This document shows positions 1 through 4,745 of a stretch of DNA of 5,153 nt, piece by piece. This stretch comes from an uncultured Thiomonas sp. GTDB lineage: Bacteria; Pseudomonadota; Gammaproteobacteria; Burkholderiales; Burkholderiaceae_C. A program made the translations under genes and the position numbers. How positions within the stretch are numbered: the stretch's first letter is position 1; every line of letters begins with the position of its first letter. The notes under the pieces were generated by a model. It saw only the letters and a list, made by a program, of their open reading frames with translations. It was not told the origin of the DNA and did no database searches. The stretch covers positions 1-5,153 of the forward strand of contig CALBRU010000142.1 in NCBI GenBank assembly GCA_937927695.1. Reading direction: 5' to 3'.

Positions 1-1
1 C

Positions 2-79
2 CAGCAATCCGGCTGCGATGTGGCCGCGCGCTTCATCTCCGCGCTCGAAGCTGCCGTCACCCGATCCCGCACCGATTGA
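2..79 (+). CDS. C-terminal fragment of an unidentified protein
   Basis: An open frame enters from the left edge and ends at TGA (77-79). The last 25 residues read QQSGCDVAARFISALEAAV followed by TRSRTD. Nineteen of the 25 codons end in G or C, and the tail has an amphipathic-helix character, which fits real coding sequence in this GC-rich genome. The other two forward frames are also open over this short stretch, so frame choice rests on codon bias and on the stop lying just before a promoter and a clear gene start. I do not recognise the family. The tail does not look like the end of a NarL-type response regulator, although that would have been an attractive partner for the kinase that follows. 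The kinase promoter's -35 box overlaps this stop codon. Confidence 0.4.
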   Translation, partial: QQSGCDVAARFISALEAAVTRSRTD

Positions 80-106
80 CGCCGCGGGCGCGCGGTGGGC
101 GACAAT
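76..106 (+). promoter_or_regulatory. Probable sigma-70 promoter of the sensor kinase gene
   Basis: TTGACG at 76-81 matches the -35 consensus at five of six bases, and GACAAT at 101-106 matches the -10 consensus at four of six. The 19-base spacer is longer than the usual 17. A start site about seven bases after the -10 box would fall near 113, placing the ATG at 116 within a few bases of the mRNA 5' end. The transcript would be leaderless or nearly so, which agrees with the lack of a Shine-Dalgarno sequence. The -35 box overlaps the upstream gene's stop codon. This is a pattern-based inference. Confidence 0.45.
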
Positions 107-113
107 CCGCCCA
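96..113. promoter_or_regulatory. Inverted repeat centred on the kinase -10 box (possible operator)
   Basis: TGGGCG (96-101) and CGCCCA (108-113) are perfect 6-base inverted arms around the 6-base centre ACAATC. The centre contains most of the GACAAT -10 box. If transcription starts near 113 the repeat is not in the RNA, so it could act only on DNA, for example as a repressor site occluding the promoter. In GC-rich DNA a 6-base arm can also arise by chance. Confidence 0.3.
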
Positions 114-115
114 TC

Positions 116-2368
116 ATGCAGATGCCGCAAACCCGTTCTGCCCGCATTTTGATGGCGGCCTTGCTGCTGACCCTCGCGGGGGTCACGGCGGCGCTGTACC
201 TCGCCCTGCATCAGCCCTGGCTGGGGCTCACCCTGTCGTCGCGTGCCGACGCGTACAGCCCGGGCGTCGAAGTGTTGCATGTCGCTCGCAACGGCCCCGC
301 CGCCGCCATCGCCAAGGGCTCGCGCTTGCTGTCGGTCAGCGCGAACGGGCAGCGCGTGGCCTTGCAACCCAGCGACCTGATCGAAGAGCCTGACTATTTC
401 GACACCTACGCCGAAGTCGAGCGCTTTTTTCAGCGCCAAACGCAGATCGCCGCGCTGCAGGCCCGTCCCCTGTTGCTGAGCTGGCAAGACCCTGCCGGAC
501 AGGTCTTCGAGCAGACCGTCACGCCCCTGCCCAGCCGTCCGCTCGCCAGTCTGCCTTTGGTGTTCTGGTTCCAGTTGCTCTGCGGCGGCGTGGCCCTGCT
601 CGTCGGCGCCTGGGTCTATGCGCTCAAACCTAGGGGCTGGCCGGGGCGGCTGCTGGCGCTCTCGGGGCTGCTGTTTCTACCCAACACCTACTCGGCCGCG
701 ATCTACAGCACCCGCGAACTGGCGCTGCCCGGCGGTCTGTTCGAGCTGCTTTCGGCCGTCAATCATCTGGGGGCGCTGGGGTTCGGCGGCGCGCTGGCCG
801 CGCTATTTCTGGTGTACCCAGCGCGACTGGCGGCAGCGAAGTGGCTCTGGCCCGTGCCCATCATCGTGGTGGGCTGGTGGGCGATGGATGCCGCGCGTCT
901 GGCGCCCAACGTGAGCTGGGGGGTGCGCATTCCGCTGCTGCTCGAAATCCTGCTTGCCGTGGCACTGGCCGTGGTGCAGTGGCGGCGCAGCGCCATGCGC
1001 GCGGCCGACCGCGCCGCGCTGCGCTGGTTCATGCTCTCGGCCATGCTAGGCGCGTTCACCTTTGTCGTCTTCACCTTCGGTTCGAGAATGATCGGGGTGT
1101 TCACGCCGATGCAACAGGGCTATGCCTTCGGTTTTTTTCTCGCCATGTACCTCGGCTTGGCGCTGGGGGTCGGGCGCTATCACCTGTTCGACCTAGACCG
1201 CTGGGCCTACCGGCTGCTGCTGTGGGTGCTGGGGCTGGGGCTGATCGTCGTGCTCGACATGCTGCTGGTGCTGCTGCTGAACTGGCGCCACGATTTGTCG
1301 CTGATTCTTACTTTGCTGCTGGCCGGGCTGCTGTATTTGCCGCTGCGGCAATGGCTGTGGGGCCGCATGATGCAGGGCGAGTTGCCGCCCATCGACAAGC
1401 TGCTGCCCGAGATCATTTCGGTGGCCTTCACCGCGCAGACCCTGGAGCGCGAGCGCCGCTGGCTCGGCCTGCTCGACCGGCTGTACCAGCCGCTGCACAA
1501 CCTGCCCATGCCGCCAGGCGAGGCCGACACCGCTCCCGGTCTGGCGCAAGACGGCATGGAGCTGCGCATCGCTCCGGCTGGCGGCCTGGCCGCGCGCCGC
1601 CTGCAAGGGCGCAGCGCCGGCCAGCGCCTGTTCACCGTGACCGACGCCGACCTGGCCGCCTCGCTCGTGACCCTGTTCAACCAGGCGGCAGCGGGCCGCG
1701 ACGCGCTGGAAACCGGCGTGCAGCAAGAGCGCGACCGCATCGCCAGCGATCTGCACGACGACATCGGCGCCAAGCTGCTCACCCTGCGCCATCTGGTGCA
1801 CGGCGAGCGCGAGCAGGCCATGCTGATGACCACCATCGATCAGCTCCGCGCCATCGTGCGCGGACTGCGTCAGGCGGTGCAGCCGTGGGAAGAGTTCGCC
1901 GCCGACATCCGCTCGGAAACCGCGCAACGCCTGACCGCCGCCGGCATGGAACTCGACTGGCCGCCGCCGCTCATCGGCGGACTCAACGCCACTCAACTGC
2001 CCGTGCAGGATGCCGCGCAGCAATACCACTTGCGCGCCCTGCTGCAGGAGGCGGTGAGCAACGCCATACGCCATGCCCGCGCCAACCGGGTTTCGGTGCG
2101 ACTGAGCATCGTCGATCGTTCACAAATGCGCCTGGACGTTTTCGACGACGGCATCGGCATCGACCCGCAGCATGCCACCACCGGACATGGCCTGACCAGT
2201 ATGCAAATCCGAGCCCGCGCCCTGGGCGGCCAGATCGCCTGGCGCCGCAACATCGACCGCGTCCCGTCCAACGCGCCCGCCGACGAACCTGCGGCAAGTG
2301 CCGGGCAGCCCTCGGGCCGCGGTACTTGGGTGGAGCTGGTGTTTCCCCTGACCGCCAACACGGGTTGA
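116..2368 (+). CDS. Membrane sensor histidine kinase, ComP/NarL type, with PDZ-like sensor domain
   Basis: This 750-residue kinase is predicted to autophosphorylate on histidine and signal to a response regulator. Numbering is from ATG 116. Hydrophobic segments lie near 10-32, 146-170, 176-198, 207-234, 243-263, 272-289, 302-322, 334-353, 364-389 and 393-414. Arg/Lys-rich loops on alternate sides put both termini in the cytoplasm. The extracytoplasmic loop 33-145 looks PDZ-like: LGLTL, then GPAAAIAKGSRLLSVSANG. A RYHLFDLDR stretch at 354-362 recalls ComP-like kinases. After a weakly GAF-like linker (about 420-530) comes the HisKA_3 motif ERDRIASDLHDDIG with phospho-acceptor His547. The ATPase domain has an N box (EAVSNAIRHA, Asn649), DDGIG (677-681) and GHGL (690-693). 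An in-frame GTG at 95 would add seven residues, but neither start has a Shine-Dalgarno sequence, and the -10 box at 101-106 favours 116. No response regulator is in the window and the signal is unknown. The kinase class is clear; the PDZ call is moderate. Confidence 0.93.
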   Translation: MQMPQTRSARILMAALLLTLAGVTAALYLALHQPWLGLTLSSRADAYSPGVEVLHVARNGPAAAIAKGSRLLSVSANGQRVALQPSDLIEEPDYFDTYAEVERFFQRQTQIAALQARPLLLSWQDPAGQVFEQTVTPLPSRPLASLPLVFWFQLLCGGVALLVGAWVYALKPRGWPGRLLALSGLLFLPNTYSAAIYSTRELALPGGLFELLSAVNHLGALGFGGALAALFLVYPARLAAAKWLWPVPIIVVGWWAMDAARLAPNVSWGVRIPLLLEILLAVALAVVQWRRSAMRAADRAALRWFMLSAMLGAFTFVVFTFGSRMIGVFTPMQQGYAFGFFLAMYLGLALGVGRYHLFDLDRWAYRLLLWVLGLGLIVVLDMLLVLLLNWRHDLSLILTLLLAGLLYLPLRQWLWGRMMQGELPPIDKLLPEIISVAFTAQTLERERRWLGLLDRLYQPLHNLPMPPGEADTAPGLAQDGMELRIAPAGGLAARRLQGRSAGQRLFTVTDADLAASLVTLFNQAAAGRDALETGVQQERDRIASDLHDDIGAKLLTLRHLVHGEREQAMLMTTIDQLRAIVRGLRQAVQPWEEFAADIRSETAQRLTAAGMELDWPPPLIGGLNATQLPVQDAAQQYHLRALLQEAVSNAIRHARANRVSVRLSIVDRSQMRLDVFDDGIGIDPQHATTGHGLTSMQIRARALGGQIAWRRNIDRVPSNAPADEPAASAGQPSGRGTWVELVFPLTANTG

Positions 2369-2464
2369 TCCGCCCTTGTCACAACAAAGTCGATCCGGCC
2401 GCGCACAATGCGCCGCATACAGTTTTTCAGAGCGCAGGCTTCGTTATATGTTTTTCCTAACCGT

Positions 2465-2491
2465 TCGATTGTGACAATCGATTGGATCAAT
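2465..2491. promoter_or_regulatory. Tandem ATTG-NNN-CAAT operator-like array upstream of the peroxiredoxin
   Basis: ATTGTGACAAT (2468-2478) and ATTGGATCAAT (2481-2491) are two copies of ATTG-N3-CAAT with centres 13 bases apart. The first extends to a perfect 7-base inverted repeat, TCGATTG-TGA-CAATCGA (2465-2481). The junction CAATCGATTG (2475-2484) is itself a 10-base palindrome. The array therefore holds four alternating half-sites with start-to-start spacings of 7, 6 and 7 bases. The second copy overlaps the proposed -35 box, as expected for a transcription-factor site. It does not fit the OxyR pattern (ATAG-N7-CTAT), the CRP or FNR consensus, or a LysR T-N11-A dyad at its centres. CAAT/ATTG palindromes are seen for some MarR-family regulators such as OhrR, but the regulator is unknown. 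Confidence 0.5.
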
Positions 2492-2511
2492 TTTCGGGTT
2501 TTCCCTAAACT
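2482..2511 (+). promoter_or_regulatory. Probable promoter of the peroxiredoxin gene
   Basis: TTGGAT (2482-2487) and TAAACT (2506-2511) are separated by 18 bases, each matching the sigma-70 consensus at four of six positions. The start site would be near 2518, giving a leader of about 50 bases before ATG 2568. The -35 box lies inside the second ATTG-N3-CAAT site. The weak -35 fits either an activator-assisted or a repressible promoter. A weaker alternative -10, TATATG at 2445-2450, lacks a well-spaced -35. Confidence 0.4.
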
Positions 2512-2554
2512 TCTTTCTCAACGGCACACCCGCCGCATGTTTTCTTCCCACCAC

Positions 2555-2560
2555 AAGGAG
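2555..2560 (+). promoter_or_regulatory. Strong ribosome binding site for the peroxiredoxin
   Basis: AAGGAG ends seven bases before the ATG at 2568, a near-perfect Shine-Dalgarno sequence at ideal spacing. It fixes the peroxiredoxin start. It contrasts with the other genes here, none of which has a comparable site. Confidence 0.9.
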
Positions 2561-2567
2561 CTCAACT

Positions 2568-3227
2568 ATGGAACAAACCACTGAAAATTTCGGCCTGCCC
2601 CGCCTCAACGAGCCCGCGCCCAACTTCAACGCCGTCACCACTCACGGCCCCCGCACCCTGGCCGACTACAAAGGCAAGTGGCTGATCCTGTTCTCGCACC
2701 CCGCCGACTTCACCCCGGTGTGCACCACCGAGTTCATGGGTTTCGCCCGTGAAGCCGAGACCTTCAAGTCGATGAACTGCGAGCTGCTCGGCCTGTCGAT
2801 CGACTCCATCTTCGCCCACCTGGCCTGGGTGCGCTCCATCAAGCAACACTTCGGCGTGGACATTCCCTTCCCCATCATCGAAGACCTGAAGATGGAGGTC
2901 GCCCGCGCCTACGGCATGATCCACCCCGGCGCCGCCGACACCCAGGCCGTGCGCGCCACCTTCTTCATCGACCCCAACGGCATCCTGCGCGCCATGGTCT
3001 ATTACCCGATGAGCAATGGCCGCTCGATCAACGAGTTCGTGCGTCTGCTTCAAGCCCTGCAGACCAGCGACAAGCACGGCGTGGCCACGCCGGAAGCCTG
3101 GTGCCCGGGCGACAAGGTCATCGTGCCCCCGCCGAAGACCTCCGCCGCCGCTGAAGAGCGCGTGAGCAAGGGCGCGGCGCAAGGCATGGAAGTGACCGAC
3201 TGGTACTTCTCCAAGAAGACGCTGTAA
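2568..3227 (+). CDS. Peroxiredoxin, Prx6 / archaeal-type (1-Cys-like)
   Basis: This 219-residue cytoplasmic thiol peroxidase should reduce hydrogen peroxide and alkyl hydroperoxides. The active-site stretch HPADFTPVCTTE carries Pro45, Thr49 and peroxidatic Cys52 (PxxxTxxC), and Arg129 in VRATFFID is the expected active-site arginine. Family hallmarks include FSHPADFTPV, LGLSIDS, YYPMSNGR and the C-terminal PGDKVIVPPP. Length fits Prx6 and archaeal TSA-type enzymes, which are longer than AhpC/Prx1. Other cysteines are Cys71 and Cys179. The C-terminal VTDWYFS aligns, from memory, with the region where archaeal enzymes carry resolving cysteines, and here it has none, so the enzyme is probably 1-Cys or uses Cys179. 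Codons are strongly biased to C- and G-ending forms (CTG, ATC, TTC, AAG), suggesting high expression. It has its own promoter, a strong ribosome binding site and a terminator, so it is likely monocistronic. The reductant partner is not visible. Confidence 0.95.
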   Translation: MEQTTENFGLPRLNEPAPNFNAVTTHGPRTLADYKGKWLILFSHPADFTPVCTTEFMGFAREAETFKSMNCELLGLSIDSIFAHLAWVRSIKQHFGVDIPFPIIEDLKMEVARAYGMIHPGAADTQAVRATFFIDPNGILRAMVYYPMSNGRSINEFVRLLQALQTSDKHGVATPEAWCPGDKVIVPPPKTSAAAEERVSKGAAQGMEVTDWYFSKKTL

Positions 3228-3232
3228 TTCAT

Positions 3233-3252
3233 CAACGGGAACTCCCCCGTTG
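3233..3252 (+). other. Perfect 7-base-pair hairpin in the peroxiredoxin 3' UTR
   Basis: CAACGGG (3233-3239) pairs exactly with CCCGTTG (3246-3252) around a 6-base loop. It lies five bases after the stop codon and eight bases before the main terminator stem. It has no following T-run, so it is unlikely to terminate alone. It may protect the mRNA 3' end or aid termination. Confidence 0.5.
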
Positions 3253-3260
3253 CCTGAAGG

Positions 3261-3293
3261 CCAAAGCCCCGGCCCGCCGGGGCTTTGGTTTTT
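3261..3293 (+). terminator. Intrinsic (Rho-independent) terminator after the peroxiredoxin
   Basis: CCAAAGCCCCGGC (3261-3273) is exactly complementary to GCCGGGGCTTTGG (3276-3288), a 13-base stem in which the innermost pair probably opens to give a four-base loop. TTTTT follows at 3289-3293. No A-run precedes the stem, so it should work only for + strand transcripts. It separates the peroxiredoxin from the nudB unit. Confidence 0.95.
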
Positions 3294-3356
3294 GTCTTGC
3301 GCAAAGCCCGCGAGAACCGTGGGCGCGGCAAGCAAGCGTTTGCGGCCTGACTTCCT

Positions 3357-3362
3357 TAAGAT
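3357..3362 (+). promoter_or_regulatory. Possible -10 box for a leaderless nudB transcript
   Basis: TAAGAT (3357-3362) keeps the most conserved -10 positions (TA at the start, T at the end). It sits seven bases before ATG 3370, so transcription would start at or next to the A of that ATG. No good -35 hexamer is found at 16-18 base spacing. A promoter is needed somewhere in 3294-3369 because a strong terminator lies just upstream and nothing else there looks better. Confidence 0.35.
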
Positions 3363-3369
3363 GCGGGTC

Positions 3370-3873
3370 ATGGATGCAACGACTCAGCCCCCCCTCGCCC
3401 CATCCGAGACCGGACACAAGATTCCGGTCTCGGTGCTGGTGGTGATTCACACTCCCGCGCTCGATGTGCTGCTGATCGAGCGCGCGCTGCAGCCCGGCTT
3501 CTGGCAAAGCGTGACGGGCAGCATCGACGCCCCAGGCGAACCCCTGATGGACACCGCCCTGCGCGAAGTGGCCGAAGAAACCGGCATCCAGGTGGGCGGC
3601 AGCGCCGTGCCCCTATCCGCGCTGCGCGATTGGCATCTGGCCAATGTGTACGAAATCTATCCGCTGTGGCGGCATCGCTACCCTGCGGGCATCTGGAAAA
3701 ACACCGAGCATGTGTTCAGCCTCGAAGTGCCCGCAGGCACTCCCGTCACCCTGGCCGCGCGTGAACACCGAGCAAAGGTCTGGCTGCCGTGGCAGGAAGC
3801 GGCCAAGCGCTGCTTTTCGGCCTCAAACGCCGACGCCATTCGCCAGTTGCCGCGGCGCTTTCCTTCGCGCTGA
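3370..3873 (+). CDS. nudB: Dihydroneopterin triphosphate diphosphatase (Nudix hydrolase)
   Basis: This 167-residue Nudix enzyme should remove pyrophosphate from 7,8-dihydroneopterin triphosphate in cytoplasmic folate synthesis. KIPVSVLVVIH near 17-27 and FWQSVTGS at 44-51 closely resemble E. coli NudB (KRPVSILVVIY, FWQSVTGS). The Nudix box starts at Gly50 and ends in REVAEETGI (65-73) with metal-binding glutamates 66, 69 and 70. One extra residue lies between the box's first Gly and Glu (six instead of five), which I recall as common in beta-proteobacterial NudB. The later RHRYPAGIWKNTEHVFSLEV matches the NudB pattern RHRYAPG...NTE. The start at 3370 is chosen because it fits the -10 box at 3357-3362. 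ATG 3361 would add three residues but lies on that box, and the open frame further upstream runs into the terminator. The YbhP-like gene begins 12 bases downstream. Confidence 0.93.
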   Translation: MDATTQPPLAPSETGHKIPVSVLVVIHTPALDVLLIERALQPGFWQSVTGSIDAPGEPLMDTALREVAEETGIQVGGSAVPLSALRDWHLANVYEIYPLWRHRYPAGIWKNTEHVFSLEVPAGTPVTLAAREHRAKVWLPWQEAAKRCFSASNADAIRQLPRRFPSR

Positions 3874-3885
3874 ACAGGCCCGGTC

Positions 3886-4722
3886 ATGGAACTGCGCGTC
3901 GCCTCCTACAACATCCACAAAGGCGTGCTCGGCCACGGTCCGGCCAAGCGCGCCAGCATTCTGGAGTTGCAGACGGCGCTGCAAGGGCTTGAGCCCGATC
4001 TGGTCTTTCTGCAGGAGGTGCAGTTTTTGCACCAGCGCAACGCGCGCCGACTGAGCGGCTGGCCCGCGCTGCCGCAGCATGACTTTCTGGCGCAGGCGCT
4101 GAACATGCACGCGGCCTACCGCACCAATGCCTGCACCCGACACGGCGAGCATGGCAATGCGCTGTTGTCGCGCTATCCCATCATCGACATCGCCCACTGC
4201 GATGTATCGGACCACCGCTTTGAGCAGCGCGGCCTGCTGCATGTGCAGGTGGCGCTGCCCAAGGGCGGGCCGCTGCACTGCATCGTGGTGCATTTCGGGC
4301 TGTTTGCCGCCAGCCGGCAGCGCCAGACCGATCGCCTGCTCGATTACATCGCGGCGCGGGTGCCCGCGCAGGCGGCGCTCATCGTCGCGGGCGATTTCAA
4401 CGACTGGCACGGCCGCATCGGCCCGCAGTTGTTGCAGCAACATCTGGTCGATGTGAGCGAGCCGCCGCTCAAGACCAATGGCAAGACCTCGTGGCGCAAG
4501 CGCGTGCGCACCTACCCCGCGCGGCTGCCGCTGATGCCGCTCGACCGCATCTACGCCCGCGGCATGAGCGCCAGCGAAATCGGCCTGGGCTGGGGTCGCG
4601 CCTGGGCCCGGCTGTCCGACCACGCGCCGCTGCTGGCCTCGCTGCGCTGCGACCAGCCAGACTGCCCCGAGTCGCCCCTGCCCGACCCGGCCGCCGCTGC
4701 GTCTGCGCCCATCGCCGCGTGA
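3886..4722 (+). CDS. Endonuclease/exonuclease/phosphatase-family protein, YbhP-like
   Basis: This 278-residue protein has the whole metal-dependent phosphoesterase (EEP) motif set: SYNIHKG with Asn9, FLQEVQ with catalytic Glu44, HGNALLSRYP (89-98), HFGL with His136, GDFNDW with Asp170 and Asn172, LDRIY with Asp220, and SDHAPL with Asp245-His246. It should cleave a phosphoester, but the substrate is unknown. No signal peptide or membrane segment is visible, so it is probably cytoplasmic. It resembles E. coli YbhP in INIHKG-, HGNAVLSRYP-, AGDFNDW- and LDRIY-type motifs, and YbhP likewise precedes clsB. That context suggests a phospholipid-related or housekeeping phosphodiesterase rather than DNA repair. 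About 25 C-terminal residues after SDHAPLLASL form a Pro/Ala-rich tail beyond the fold. Only a weak AGG (3876-3878) precedes the ATG, so translation is probably coupled to nudB. The family is certain, the function is not. Confidence 0.92.
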   Translation: MELRVASYNIHKGVLGHGPAKRASILELQTALQGLEPDLVFLQEVQFLHQRNARRLSGWPALPQHDFLAQALNMHAAYRTNACTRHGEHGNALLSRYPIIDIAHCDVSDHRFEQRGLLHVQVALPKGGPLHCIVVHFGLFAASRQRQTDRLLDYIAARVPAQAALIVAGDFNDWHGRIGPQLLQQHLVDVSEPPLKTNGKTSWRKRVRTYPARLPLMPLDRIYARGMSASEIGLGWGRAWARLSDHAPLLASLRCDQPDCPESPLPDPAAAASAPIAA

Positions 4723-4745
4723 GCGCGTAGCCCGAGCGCTGCCCC

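Noticed and set aside
95..115. GTG start at 95 for the kinase
   Set aside because: It lies upstream of the predicted transcription start and would place the -10 box inside coding sequence. There is no Shine-Dalgarno sequence to support it.
1193..2074. Minus-strand open frame (293 codons) opposite the kinase
   Set aside because: The translation is Gln/His/Gly-rich with no domain, as expected from the complement of Leu/Ala-rich coding sequence.
2401..2427. Possible terminator after the kinase: GCGCA-CAA-TGCGC stem then TTTTT
   Set aside because: The stem has only five base pairs and the T-run begins nine bases after it, so it does not form a convincing intrinsic terminator.
841..2460. Long + strand open frame (539 codons) inside the kinase gene in another frame
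   Set aside because: It overlaps the kinase coding frame almost entirely and its Ala/Arg/His-rich translation has no motif. The kinase frame carries all catalytic motifs.
2443..2461. GTTA...TAAC inverted repeat upstream of the peroxiredoxin, considered as an OxyR-like site
   Set aside because: The arms are only four bases, the spacing does not fit OxyR, and nothing extends the symmetry.
3250..3369. Upstream extension of nudB from TTG 3250
   Set aside because: It would begin inside the first 3' hairpin and translate through the peroxiredoxin terminator. The added residues have no similarity to the NudB N-terminus.
2562..3371. Minus-strand open frame (269 codons) covering the peroxiredoxin
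   Set aside because: It reads through the terminator and is antisense to a gene with a perfect ribosome binding site and strong codon bias. No recognisable motif.
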